Of a stretch of 64,000 nucleotides of DNA, positions 22,046 through 37,000 are shown piece by piece (the first letter of the stretch is position 1; each line of letters begins with the position of its first letter). Origin of the DNA: Prosopocoilus inquinatus (lineage: Eukaryota > Arthropoda > Insecta > Coleoptera > Lucanidae); NCBI GenBank assembly GCA_036172665.1, contig CM069870.1, positions 70,928,212-70,992,211 on the forward strand. Reading direction: 5' to 3'. The position numbers and the translations under genes were made by a program. Below the pieces are notes generated by a model. It was not told the origin of the DNA. It searched no databases and was given only the letters and a program-made list of their open reading frames with translations.

Positions 22046-25000
22046 GTGAGTACCTTTTTGTTTATTACGATTTGGTCTCTTGGTTGCACCAACCGCATTG
22101 CGCAACGGAAAAATAAGATTGTCTGGACGAGTATGTTAGGATTCTTGCAGTGGTGTGCCGTCTTGTCTGTTGCTAGGGGGTTTCGAGGTGAATCCTCCGC
22201 CTCAAAACGACGGATGTCGGCTATTTATAACGCATAAAATGTCTAAATTATACGTTCGGCTTGATTTGGGATTGCGTGCGGAATTTATTTATACGCTCCT
22301 CGTTCATCCGTGTTGGTTGGAGTCTTTAATAAAGATGAAAGTGAACAGGGTCGGACCTGTCCCCGGCGCTTCTCTTTTTGAAACGCATTTCAACTAACTG
22401 TAAGTCCTCCTTAGAGGAGCCAACTCAAATTAAAAGGCGAAGCTTATTTTTATTCTACGGAAATTTTGTGACTTTAAATCCCGCAGACTTCAGCTGGAAA
22501 TGTCAGGGTGGGGGGGAGTGTAAAATACTTTTTTATTGATAAAAGACGGATGGTCTTAAAATTAAATTCGCATAGATTAAAATATACTTCGCACTCCTGC
22601 GTGCATTATTCTTTTAAATAAATTAATAAGCATAGTCCGGGAAACTCCGGACATTCCTGGAAAGTATACTTTTTTTTTGAAAATATCTACATCAAAAATC
22701 GAGACTAGACCAAAAGTAACGTTTCGTTATTTAATTTAATTAATATTAATATCGGTGGCGTGCACGCTACTACATTGTTCCAAACTTTTCTTGTTTTTTT
22801 TTTTTTATTTTGTGTAATGTCAAATTGAAAATCGCTCCCTCTAGACGTGACACGACGCAGCATAAAAACAGACTAGATTAAAATTGAAAATTCTATTCCG
22901 TAAGAGAGAAACCTTGTTTTGAGCTTTAATTCGCGTAAGCGATGCTCTTTTGTTTTCCCTGTAAACGCTCTATCCTGGATATTTTTGCATTTTTGGATTG
23001 TTCGTCAAATTCTAGCCCGATTTCATGCGTCGCGTCGTAGGTCTAATGCGATTGGTTACACGAGTTATTCGCTTGTGAACTTCAAGACGGGCGCCACTGG
23101 ATAATTGAAAATCGCTTGCTGGCTCCAGTCGTGATGCAATTGCACTATACATCAAATTCTAGCTCGATTTCATGCTTCTCATCGTAGCTCTAATGCGATT
23201 TTTTGACGAGTTATTCGCTGGTGAACTTCTAGACGGGCGCCATTGCACAATTGAAAATAGCTCGCTGGCTCCAGTCATGATGCAATTGCATTGTACATTA
23301 AATTCTAGTCCGATTTCATGCGTCGCATCGTAGGTCTAACGCGATTGGTTGTCGAGTTATTCACTTGTGAACTTCAAAACGGGCGCCACTGGATAATTGA
23401 AAATCGCTCGCTGGCTCCAGTCGTAGTCGTAATGCAATTGCATTGTATATCAAATTTTAACCCGATTTCATGCGTCGCATCGTATATCTAACGCGAATGG
23501 TTAACGAGTTATTCGCTTGTGAACTTCAAGACGGGCACCATTGGACAATTGAAAATAGCTCGCTGGCTCCAGTCGTGATGCAATTGCACTGTACATCAAA
23601 TTCTAGCCCGATTTCATGCGTCGCATCGTAGGTCTAATGCGAACGGTTGACGAGTTATTCTCTTGTGAACTTCAAGACGGGCGCCACTGGATAATTGAAA
23701 ATCGCTCGCTGGTTCCAATCGTGATGCAATTGCATTGTATATCAAATTCTAGCCCGATTTCATGCGTCGCATCGTAGGTCTAATGCGAATGGTTAACGAG
23801 TTATTCGCTTGTGAACTTCAAGACGGACGCCACTGGACAATTGAAAATCTCTGGCTACAATCGTGACGAGAAAACTTAGGTTCGTTTCAATGTAGAATTC
23901 AACACAAGATGTTTCCCATAAGAAACAAGAAACTTGCTTTGAGTTATTAACTCGAGCGTGCGATGTTCTATTGTTTTTCTGCAAACGGCATCACGTATAT
24001 TTTGCGCATTTTTTTTTTAATTCTGCATCAAATTCTAGCCCGATTTCATGTGTCGCACTGTTAGTCTAACATGAACGGTTCCTAAATTATTCGCGTGTGA
24101 ACTTCCGGAAGGACGCCACTGGAAAACTGAAAATGGTTTGCCCCAGACCCATGGTGCGACACATGAAATCAGGCTAGAATTTGAAGCGGAATCCAAAAAT
24201 GCAATAATCTACAGGTCGTTTCATGAGAAAAAAAATAAAAACTTATTTTCAGGTTAAGACTCGAGCACGCGTAGGTCTACTGTTCTTTTTTTTAAATTCT
24301 GGTTCAAATTCTTGCCCGTTTTCATGTGTCGCACTGCGGGTCCAATGTAAACGGTTGTTGACTTATTTGATTTGAACTTCAAAGCGGACGCCACTGGAAT
24401 ACTAAAATCATTAGCCATAGAGTCATGATGCGACACATGAAATTAGGTTAGAATTTTAAGCTGAATCCAAAAATCCAATAATCTACAGGGAGTTTCATAA
24501 GAAAAGATACGCCATTGTATATACTGCATTTTACCACTAGTGCCACCTAGTGACGCACGGAATAATTTTCGAAACTGACACAAACGAAAGGGATTATTAA
24601 GTTTCTCCAAGTTTAATATTAAACAGGCGCCATCTAGTGACAGCAGATGACACTGTTTCCACCGCGTTTCAAAGCGATATTAAAAAAAAGAACAAGAGAA
24701 AGCCCGTCGCAGTTAATTTTGTTTTCAAAAAATAAAAATAAAAGACATTGTGCCTACTATAGATGATGAATGAGGTTTTCGAATTTTATAATAATTAAAA
24801 AGATATTGCGTCGTTAGCGCCACCTAGTAAATTATCACCGCAGTTTTAGGGGCGAACATAAAGGGGAAAGGACGAAGGAGGTGCCCTTTGACTTTCTTAA
24901 AACTATAATTAGAATTATTATGAATTTAGCTCGTGACATCACGCGGGGTTAAAATTATGATGGGGTTCCATTGGCGTCATCTCTTGACTAAAAACGGAAT

Positions 25001-28000
25001 TAAACTAAGTTCGCTACAGTCTTGATTTTTTAAAGCAAACATTCTTGAAAGATTAAAGGGAAGTTAAAAGAAGGATTTTAAATTTGTTTAGATTAAAATT
25101 TCTCTCTTCTTAGTTTCTTTTTTCTGGTCAGTATTCAACGCCCTCTGCCGAGTTTTGTAACTAGATAAATACGGCTGCCGCTTCAATAAAAAAAAGACAG
25201 GCATCTTCATTGCATTTTATTTGTTGTGTCCATAAATAAACGTATTTTATTTCGCCCCTCGTTAGCATTGAAACGAAACTGTGGAAATTAACACGAATCT
25301 GATCAGCGTCCGTTAGCGCCATCTAGTGATACCATATCGAACTAATTGCGTTGCATTTTCAAGGAGGCAAGACTTTGCCATTTAAAGATTTAATTCAAGG
25401 AAGCGTTTGTACCTGAGGTGACATTGAAAATAAAAAATTTAACACGTTTGACGATTAAAAAAATAAAAAATAAAAAAATTGACGTTCCCAGTTTTTTTTT
25501 TCCTCCACAAAAAGGGGATTTCCAACGCAGTTTCGGAGTGATTTAAAAATAAAAAGTGTTTATGAATTTTTATGATTGCCGCAGTGTATACTGTTGGTGC
25601 CACCGCCATCTAGCGGCTTGGAATAGAACCGAATTCACTGAGAATTTATTAATCTTATGAACGACTATTCTTGAGAGACTAAAATGAAAGACTGAAAGAA
25701 TATTCCTACGTTTTCTTTTTTATGAGAAAACATTCTAATGATTACCGCAATGTATTTTCCTGGTGTCGCCATCTAGCGGCTTGAAAAAGAAAACCGAAAT
25801 CACTAAGACTTTATTAGTGTAGTCTTGTGAACGACTATTCTTGAGAGGTCGAAATGAAAGATGGAAAAAGAATATTCCTAAGCACATCTTAATGTTTCCT
25901 GCTTTGTGAGAAATAAATTAATGATTACCGCAGTGTATCCTATTGGTGCCGCCATCTAGCGGCTTGGAGTAGAACCGAATTCACTAACACTTTATTAGTC
26001 TTGTCAACGACTATCCTTGAGAGATCGAAAAGAGAGAAGGCAAGAATATTCCTAAGCACTTTTCACGTCTCCTGCTTTATGAGAAGTAATTTAATGATTA
26101 CTGCAGTGTGTATTCAGTCGGTGCCGCCATCTAGCGACTTGAAATGGAACCGAATTCACTAAGACTCTTGAACGACTGTTCTTGAAAGATTGAAATGAAA
26201 GATGGCAAGAATATTCCTAAGCACACTTTAACGTTTCCTGCTTTATGAAAAATAATTCAATAATAACTGCAATATTTCCTGTTGGTATCGCCATCTATCG
26301 GCTTGAAAGAAAACCGAAATCACTAAGACTATTAATTTTGTGAAAGACTATTCTTGAGAGATCGAAATGAAAGATGGCAAGAATATTCCTAAGCACTTTT
26401 TGACGTCTCCTGCTTTATGAGAGGTAATTTAATGATTACTGCAGTGTGTATTCAGTTGGTGCCGCCATCTAGCGACTTGGAATAGAACTGAATTCACTAA
26501 GACTCTTGAAACGACTGTTCTTGAAAGAATTGAAATGAAAGAAGGCAAGAATATTCCTAAGCACTTTTTGACGTCTCCTGCTTTATGAGAAATAATTTAA
26601 TGATTACCGCAGTGTATCCTGTTGGTGCCGCCATCTAGCGGCTTGAAAGAGAACCGAATTCACTAACAATAAGACATTATCAGTCTTCTGAACGACTATT
26701 TCTTGAGAGGTTGAAATGAAAGAAGGAAAGAAAAATCATTCCTAAGCACGCTTTAACGCGTCCTGCTTTGTGCGAAGTAATCAACGCCCTCTCTATTAAT
26801 ATCATTGAATTTCTAGTAAGTTAATTTCGTCTTTTTCGTTTCACTACCCTCTGTTGAATGTTTTCGATTTGAGTTTTCCTTTTTATGAACTTTTTCGACC
26901 CGTATCGTTTAGGTTTATACGGACGGACGGGCAGCGTTCGTGAACAGAGTCGTGCCGAGAAGAAACCAGTGACATTTAAGCATTAATTAAGTCTGCACAC
27001 GACGGCGTATTTTTTTCCCTCTCCGCGCTCGTTAGCTAGGAAATGATTGAAATGCAATGGACGTTACGTAAGCCGCGCCGTCGTCGGAGGCCTCCCGGGG
27101 TGAATTCGACCGGCGGAATGCGGAGATCGCAAACAAGAGGAAGGTTCCCAGGACGTTGCCTCCGAAGACGGCCCTGGCATTAACGAACGAACGCCTCTTA
27201 TCGGGCGCAAGGCGCAAGGGCGGTCGTTAATCTCCGGCAGCCCCAAACCCTTTCCAGGGAGCACACAACTCTCCGAGGTGCTTGCTTCTTGACCTTTCGG
27301 AGGAAGACCTGGAAACTTACCGTGGGGAGGAGGGGGAGCAGATGTGAAATGTTCTTGTACTAATAACTAATCAATTAATTATTAATTACGTCATCGGTGA
27401 TTTTAAAGACGAGGTTTCGTTTAATACATAATTAATACATTGACATTTATCTTTCTTTTTTGTGCTTCATGAAATTATTTTTGAACCCTTCGTATGTTAC
27501 ACGTTATCATTTATTATTTATAGAAGAACTGATATTATTTTTAATTTTCTTATTTTCTTCATTGAAGTTAGATTATCCGTTTGTTACGGTTCGAAAAACC
27601 GTGTTTTTTGCGTCGATTTCGCAATTATCTGCAGTCAGCCAAAACCGTAATTCAAAATATTTCGTGGGAATTAAATTGATTGTTCATTTTAACGTCTAAA
27701 TTAGGTTGGAATTTTTCATAATTTTTAATAATCGTCCGGCGACGTAAGTATTGTGTGAACGTCTGGTCTTGTGTTTTCTTCGCCTTCGTTTATTACGCGG
27801 GAATTAATTCTTCTTGCAATCTCCGTCGTAGCGCAGATGTGTATTTTATAACGCTAATTACTTCCCACGCCCTCGACGTATGTTGTGTTGCAATTCGTAG
27901 ACTTCGTAGACAGTTTTTTTTTTTTAATATACATTTAAGGAAAAGGAAATCTTTTTTTAATATAAATTTAAGGAAATTGCACAAGGACGGTAAGGATCGT

Positions 28001-31000
28001 GAAGGGATCGCGAAAGTCGAAATTAAATAATTATTGGCAAATGGGTAAAAACACACACCACGTGGAGAATGGAATTAAAAAGAGATGAGAAAATCTGAAG
28101 AAAAAAGGGAGACTTCCATAATAAATACTTCACGCGTTCGTTATTTCGGCATTATAATTACCTTAAGTTAAACTTTTATCGGCCTGGAGTCTATGTTTTC
28201 CTGCGTTGAATTCGCAATTATCTGCAGTCGTTTACAACGGTAATTCACAATATTTCGTGGGAATTCAATTTTTTTGTATCAAAAAATGCGTTCCAAGTTA
28301 CCCTGTATGTGACGAGTTTTATGTCTCGCATTTATTTTTAATAAATAATTTTTAATAATCGGATGACGACAAGATGGTGATTGTGTGATCGTCTGGTTTT
28401 GTGTTCTCTTCGCCTTCATTTAGTAAGGGGAAATATTTTTTTGCAATATCCGTCGTAGCACAGATGTGCAATTTATAACGCTAATTACTTCCCACATCCT
28501 CGACCTATGTTGTGTTGCAATTCGCAGACAGTTTTTTTTTTATATATACATTTAAGGAAATTGCACATGGACGGTAAGGATCGTGAAGGGATCGCGAAAG
28601 TCCAAATTAAATAATTGGTGGCAAATGGGTAAAAACACACTCCATGTGGAGAATGGAATTAAAAAGAGATTAGAAAAGGTGAAGAAAAAAGGGAGACTTC
28701 GGAGACTTCCGCAATTAATCCTTAACGCGTTCATTATTTCGACAACATAATCACTTTAAGTTAAACTTTTATCGGCCTGGAGTCTGTGTTTTCCTGCGTT
28801 GATTTCGCAATATTATCTGAGGTCGTTTACAACTGCAGTTCACAATGTTTCGTGGGAATTAAACTGATTGTTTATTTTAACATAGAAACTAGGTTGGAAA
28901 GCACGGCGTCGGTCGCATCAGTTTTTTGTATAATTTTACTTGCGTTAAAGTTACCTGCAGATTATTCGTTTATTACGGCTTGAAAAAACGCGTTCCGAGT
29001 CACCCTGTATGTGGGGAGTTTTGTGTCTCGCATTTATTTTTAACAATAGTATTGTGTGAACGTCTGGTTTTGTGTTTTCTTCGCCTTCTCTTATTACGCG
29101 GGAAATAATTTTTCTTGCTATCTCCGTCGTAGCGCAGATGTGTATTTTATAGCGCTAATTACTTCCCGCATCCTCGATCTATGTTGTGTTGCAATTCTCG
29201 ACATTTTTTTATACGATAAATTCTTAACGCCTCGGCGTTATAATCGCCTTAAGTTAAACTTTTAACGGCCTGGAGTCTGTGTTCTTTTGCGTTGATTTCT
29301 AATTATCTGCAGTCTCCTACAACTGTAATTCACAATATTTCGTGAGAATTAAATTGAAAGAATGGAAATACTTGATAAAAACTTACAAGAGTTTAATAAA
29401 GAATTCGTGGTTACGTAGGAAATTTTTCGCAGGCTTCTTATTTCGGCGGAATTACAAATTGCTTTCACACTTGACATTCAACGTTATTGGTCACCAGTTT
29501 TACTCGGTTGGTTTTCGCGTATGTCACGTCGGTTTTGATTCGTTCGTATTTTTTCTTTCCTACCCGCCCGTATCCGGCGCAGAAAGACAATGTTGTTACA
29601 AACGCAACATGAAAATAAACAATAAAAAAGAAAGCAAATGACATGGAAATATGAAGTAAAAGATTAGAAAAGGAAGCGCAAGGTTAGTGGGTGGTTTTTT
29701 TCGAAAACCTCAGATCCGGAAGAAGTCACGATGAAAAGAGAACCAAAATAAATGAAGAATAAGATGAACAAAAACAACGAAAAAAGATCGGTGCTTGAAT
29801 TTCGGTGCTAACTTTGTTGTGTTCTGGGCTCTGGCACGGAGAAAATCGCCAACAGAAAAAAAAAATCGAAAGAAAAGTCTTGCCTGAAGCGTCGATTGTG
29901 ATACGACAATAAATAACAATAAAAGAAGGAAAAAGGACGACGAAATCTGAAGGAAAAGACGCACGAAAAACAAAACAAGATCGACGATTATGAGGCGGTC
30001 GTGATGTCTTAATCTCAAGACTGATAATCCGACAAGAGAAGGAAAGAAAGAAGACAGAAGAAGAACAAAAAAAAAGAGGACAAGGACGACGAAACCCGAA
30101 GAAAACGACGAACGAGGAACAAAAAAAAATCGACGATTTTGGGGCTGTGTCTACATCTCAGGACCGATAAGTCAACAAGGGAAGAAAAGAAAAAAAAGAT
30201 AGAAGAACAAAAAAAGAAAATTTCCTTCTTTTTTCTGACCTTCTGTCTTTTTTGTTTTTGTGTTTTTCGTTTTGAAGAAAACAGAAAAGACAGATGAACA
30301 AAAATTTTCCTTCTTCTTTTTTTGTTCTTCTGTCTATTTTGTTTTCTTCTTTTGTTGATAAGACAACAAGAGATGAAAACAAGAAATGCAAAAGAACAAA
30401 AAAACGACGAAAAAATCAGACAACAGAAGAAGAAAACCAAAAAGATAGAAGAACAAAAAAGAAGAAGAAGAAAGAGGGGTACGACGAAATCTGAAGAAAA
30501 AGATGAACGAAAAACAAAAGAAGACCAGCAATTATGGGGCGGGGCTGTGTCAATCTCAGCACCGATAAGTCAACAAGGAGAGAAAACAAAAAAGACAGAA
30601 GAAGCAGGAAAGAGGATGATGAAATCTGAAGAAAATCACCGGCGAAAAATAAAAGAAGATCGACGATTATGAGGCAGCGGGCGTCTTAATCTTAGGACTG
30701 GGAAGTCAACAAGGGAAGAAAACAAAAAAAAAGAACAAAAAAAGAAAAGAACAAAAAAAAAAGAACAAAAAAAAGAGAAGAACAAAAAAAAGAAGGACAA
30801 AAAAAGAGAAGAACAAAAAAAAAGACGTCGAAATTTTCCTTCTTTCTTTGTTCTTGTTTTCTTCTCTTGTTGATATAATAAGAGAAGAAAACAAAAGGCA
30901 AAAGAAAAAAGGAAACAGGTCGACAAAATAAGAAGAAGAAAAAGATGAACTAAAAACAAGAAAGAAGGAAATCTTCAATTTTTTTTGAGAATAAGAAATG

Positions 31001-34000
31001 ATCGCAACAATTACACGAAAAGGAACTGAAACGCACGAAGATAAAGATGAACAAGGATAAGACAAAAGAAGATCTCCAGAACCTTGGTGGTGAAGTGCGA
31101 GATGATCAAATCGCAACCGAAGCAAAAATAATTTAATTATCGTAATGGGACTGATTCATTCCCATGTGAAGACAGAAGAAGGACGAAATAGGAAGAAAGA
31201 AAACGAAGAATAGAAAGCGAAAACAACAGAAGATCGCCAAGTCCTTGGTGAAGATCAAATCGCCATCGAAGAAAACTTTCCCGTGAAAAAGAACGAAATA
31301 CGAAGAAAGAAAACAAAGAAGAAAAGAAAAGAAAGCGAAAGAAAGTGAAAAAAAGAAACACGAAAAAAAAATATGTAAGGAAAAGTAACAAAAAAAAGAG
31401 CAAATTAAGAACGATGAAAAATTATTATATTTGATGAAGGTAGAAAAAAAAATCACCGAATACTTCGTACAGTGTTGCTGCCAAATTAGAGGTCGTGGTA
31501 AGTCGGAAATCGGAATTCTGTTCAAAAGTATTCGGTAATAAAAATTGTTAAATAAGTCGCAATTTTGGAACTCACGACGTAACGCGTGCGAAACCGGTTA
31601 TAAACGAAGCCGTCTTTGTTTGTGTTTTTTTTTTTTTTAGTAAAATGCGGCAGACGAGGAATAATGTGCGTAATCATACGCGGACTTCCACAGCTCGGAT
31701 GGAGATGGAGGTTGTGGGTCGAACCTCGACGAAAATTTTTGGGAAAGAACTAACGCACCTTTTCAGGGGAAAATATTGCCGAATCGAAAGCCTTCTGGTC
31801 ACGAGTTTACGTAATTAATATTGATAAACTCGTTTAAGGGCGCCAGAGATAATTATTCAACAAATCTAACGTGCAGGTTACGCGGTTGTTGGATTCCATT
31901 ATGAAATAATGATGAATTTTTTATACTTCTAGTTTTCCTCTTCCTCGCGCATTCGAGTGAAAGTGATTCCAGTTTTTGCCGCTCACCTGCAAGCGGCATA
32001 ATCAAATCAAATTCGGCTCGGCTCGGCTCGAATATGCAAAACGTGTCGAGATTTGCGCGCCGAAATGACCGTCGACTTTACGATTTGGCCGCTGGCGACG
32101 GATTTATCGCCGTGTTCCTAGTAGCGCGTAGAAAAATAAGGTTTACGCTCGACCGTGACATTTCCTTTTGCATAGCATAGCACGAATAACAGGAATCATT
32201 CAATTATTATTAATTAATTATTATTCATCGGCCTGACGCGTTCGATTCTGTCCATCGATTGCACGCCCGCCCCTCTACATTATAATAACCACCTGTATAG
32301 AATATTTTTAAGCGTTAACCTAAGATTAGAATTGATTAAGAAAAAGGCGTGGAGCGAAATTGTACTAAATCGGGGATTCCAACGGTGCGGTGTCGATATT
32401 AACCCCTAAAAACCTTAAAAATGGGTAGGGGTCGGTTGGGTTGTAAATTAAGGGCTATTTGCGCCACTTTCACTTAAACTTTAAGCTCCAGTTAACTCCA
32501 TTGTTGCAATAATTGATTCTATAGGAAATAAGCGCCGGTTAAGTTAATCTAGAGTGGTGCACTTGTGGCTAATCTGATAATAAATTAGAGGAGAAAAAAA
32601 ATGTCCCACGTCTCGCGCCTTCTCTAGGGGTTTTCTGTTTTGTATTTTATGCGTTTCTTCTCCGGCTCGTCCTTTCTGATTTTGCGACGTCTGCGAAAGA
32701 ACTGAGACGACCGCAAGAACGAGATCTGCCTTACTCGCAACGGATCCACGGAATATTCGATGTTATACCCCGCGGTGAAACGGATTCTTTTATGATAAAC
32801 AAAGGAACAAGTAGAAACACGGCCCACGCCTAATAATCGTAACACATATCTTAGATTTTCGCACGCACGAATCTGGTTAATCCGTTAGGCAAAGCTTTAA
32901 AAGCACTCACCTCAAAAGACACGTAAAGCTTATTTCACTCCAGTCAAACTGCCTCGTGGAATTTTGTAACACACGCACCTCAAAAGACACGTAAAGCTTA
33001 TTTCATTCCAGTCGAACTACTTCATGGAATTTTGTAACACACGCACCTCAAAAGACACGTAAAGCTTATTTCATTCCAGTCGAACTACTTCATGGAATTT
33101 TGTAACACACGCACCTCAAAGGACACGTAAAGCTTATTTAACTCCAGACAAACTACTTTATGGAATTTTGTAGCACACAAAAAACGAAATGCGTGTGTTT
33201 GCTTCGTCGCGTCGTGTCGTGCCGGCCGATCGAATAAAAATGAGACGAGCATGGTCGCCGGAACCGACTTTTTGAGACTAGCCAATCGGAATACGGGCCG
33301 TGAAGGACCGTGGTTATCGCAGGACCAACGAGAAGCCTTGATTTCAAACGGCCGGCGTAAAAACAACGTCACTTCTGGAAAGAAATGTTGCCAACTGTAT
33401 AATAAACAACGCACATACAACACGTAGTTGCCGAAATGTAACTCTGGAGATTAACCCGTAACATTTTCTCCGATCCTTTTAGCGGTATGTGCAACGTCCT
33501 AACCTCAAATTTTCTTGCTTGTAGCTTGGTTCTTGAAAAATCCAGCCGCAAATCGTCAATGCCTGCTTTGTTTCCCGTTGTTTGCTGGACGACACCTGCT
33601 TACGTTCTCGGAATTATTGAGATTTGATCACTCACAATCTCTTTCCCTGCTTCCCTCCTTCCTTATTATTATGATCGTGCGAATGAGCGAATGAGAATCT
33701 TTCAGTAAAAAAAAAATCGTACAGCAATAAATGCAACTAAATTGTCATTATTGTTAAGGGAAAGTTTATAATGTAGACATTGTAGACAATTTTTTTCTTT
33801 CTGGACCAACAGAAATGATACACTCGTGTGACATGTGTTTTAATAAAACGTCTAAACTGAAATGTGAAAGAGAGAGAAGGAAAGGACGAAGAAATCTGTA
33901 CACTTTTTAAAGCTTTCGTTTGATGCTAAACGATCGCGTTTTAAAATTCAAACTCGCCTTCGCCGCCGTCGCGTCGTCGCGTCGATCGTGAACGGATACG

Positions 34001-37000
34001 CTACAATTGAATTAAAACGAAGCCGGACAAGTGACGGAAAATTATTGCAATCTGGAAACCATCAAACAACACAAACATCACGACGTTCGGAACCGGCGAT
34101 CTCTTGTTTCTTCCGGTAATTAAAGGCGTCCTTTTGGTCGGTCGTCACCTCCGGGCGGTTCAAACGATGCGATGGGAGGAAATAAATCGTCGCGTAATCG
34201 TGTCCGTTCAGTGGAGACGACGCGGGAAATCAGCGCTTTGCACAGGTAGTTGTTGTAATTATCGGCGCGATTCAGCCAGGAAAGTATAAACCCCACATTA
34301 CATAATACTGTAATATTGAGTTCGATAGAAAACCTGGAATCAAATCTGAGTTTAATGAAAGACAACAACATCCGAAATTGTGACCAGGATTACTTCAACA
34401 ACGCCATCATCGTCATCAGCATCGACGTCCAGACCGAATAAACAAAGTTAAATAAAGAAATGAAAAAAAAAAACTAAACCATGATGACAATTGAGTGGCT
34501 GGGCGCAAGCCGTCACACATTGTTATTAAAAAAAAAAAAAGTTACCTTCAGCATTCAATCGAGTTATTTAAACAACCAATTTTCAAACTGATTCCCTTTA
34601 AAAAACAAAAAAGAGCTATCAGTCCGGTCCACTACACAGCAATATGTTACATATGTCACGTGGAGGTGGGAGGGTTTAAATTTGCTGGAGATGGTCTTAA
34701 GGCCTTGTGCCCCTTGCCTTCCTCTCGGTTGGAACTAATTTTGTGACTGATTTGTGGAGTTAGCCTTTCTATTCTTTAGCTTTACCCTTTCTAACCTCAT
34801 CTTACCAGCAGTCTTTACATCGCTCGTCAAGACCTTTGGTTTTTTTTTTCATTAAGCAAAGTAAAAAGATGAGAAAATCGAAACGTCTTTTTTTTAAAAA
34901 AAGAGCGCGACGAAAGAGAAAAAGCAATGAAAAGAGTAGCGTGGAATTTAGACGGGATGAGAAAATCTGAAGGTCTTAATTGGGGATTGGAAATCTTTAG
35001 ACACGCACAGAAACGAAGATTGGGGATAGGAGGAGACAAAGAAATAGTGGAGAACATTTTCTAGAGTAAAAAATGAGAAAATTGAAACGTCTTTTTTGAA
35101 GAAAAGGGAGCGACAAAGGAGAAGAAGCAGCGGAAAGAGTAGCGTGGAGTTTAGACGGGATGAGAAAATCTGAAGGTCTTAATTGGGGAACGGAAACCTT
35201 TAGACATGTACAGAAAAGAAGATTGGGGATAGGAAGAGACGATGAAATAGTGAAGACCGAAGCGGTTGGACATTAAGCAAAGTAAAAAATGAAGAAAAAC
35301 GAAACGTCTTTTTTGAAGAAAAGAGCGTGACAAAAGAGAAAAGGCAACGGAAAGAGCAGCGTGACCAGAAATAGAGAAAGGGAGAGGGAAGTTGAGAGGA
35401 AGGAAGAAACCTCAATGGTGCAGTGAGAAGATACACTAAAAGGAAATACATGTTGGTATACATAGAAGAGAAGAACAGAAGAGAAGAATGAAGGAGAGAG
35501 CCAACACACCCTGCGGGCTTCCAGTTCCATCTTCCTAATCACTTTCAAGTTTCATTTCGAAGTGGATCTTTCTACTCCACTCATGCACGTTAATCTTGAC
35601 CTCACTTGATACTCATTTCTTTACTAATTCCTCCTTCATCCTTTCTTCGTTGACCTTTAGACTTCTTAGATTACGATTTGGCAAAGAGATCGCTAGAAAT
35701 TCATTTTCAGTAGCAATAGCTTCCGACCAAGGAATGTATCTATTCATCAGATCTTGGTTACCAATTCTGCCGCTTTTCAATTTTCGTTACTTTCACTCAC
35801 GTTGCTTTGGTCTTTCTTTTTCTTCTCAGTTGCTCTGTCCATTTTGTCACTAAATTGCCCGGTCGTTCTTCCAACGTCAGTGTTTGTTTTTCCTTTTTTA
35901 TTTGGATCTTTCGTATTCCTCTCACTGGTGTTGATCTTTTCTCTTCTCATTTGGAAACCATTTTATTACTAAACTCCTCGCCCATCCCAGAAGATCATTT
36001 ATCTGATTATTTAGGTCGGTCCAGGTCTTGCTATAGACTACTTTTCTCCAATTAGGTTGATTTTCGTGTGGCTACGTCTTAATAGTTTGCCTTCTATTAC
36101 TTCATCTCTGTCTTATTTGGTTGCTCACTATCCAGGGCTCCTGGTCTCTCTTGACTTTTCCAAAAATCACTTTTCGTTTTTGGAATGGGCCTTCTCTTCC
36201 AGGAATCAACAATTGCCTTCTTGGGATCGTTTTTCTCACAAGGCCGTTCCTCTGTACCGGCGGATCTTGTCCAGAAGGAATCGTTCTTCACCACTCATCC
36301 TTTCGTCGTTTTTTTTTGTGTTACGTTGTTCAGTACGCTCCTTTTAAGGGGTCAGATCAATTCAGAGGAGAATTTCCAGCATTAACATGTTTTCCAAAAG
36401 GAAAGACCTAATGGAGGGAAGGAAGTATTCCTCTCACTCGCTCTTCTCATTTGGTACCCATTGCATTACTAAATTCCTCGCTCATCCTGTAGATAAGAAA
36501 CGTATGCTTGCTCATTTAGGTTGGTCCAGGTCTTGTCGTTTACTTCTTTTCAGTTAGCCTGATTTTATTGAGGCTACACCATAACAGTTTGCCTTCATTC
36601 TCTCTCTTAAGTCTATCTCTCTTATTTGGCTGTTTATTACCTAGCCCTTCCAGTCTTCTTTGACTTTTTCAGAAGTAGCTTTTCCTTTTTGGAATGGACC
36701 TTCTCTCCCAGGAATCAACAATTGCCTTCTTGGGATCGTTTCTCTTACAAGGCCGTTCCTTTCTACCGATGGATCTTTTCCAGATGAAGTCGTTCTTCAC
36801 CCTTCATCCTTTTGTCGTTTTTTTTTGTTAGGTCTTTCAGTACCCTACTCTTTTTAAAGGTGCAGATCTATCCAGAGGAGAATTTCCAGCATTAACATAT
36901 TTTCCAAAAGGAAAGGCCTAATGGAGGGAAGGAAGTATTCCTCTCCCTCGCTCTTCTCATTTGGTACCCATTGCATTAGTAAATTCCTCTCCCATCCTGT

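Noticed and set aside
33085..33423. 112-codon minus-strand open frame
   Set aside because: Partly made of the 68-bp repeat and otherwise without recognisable domains.
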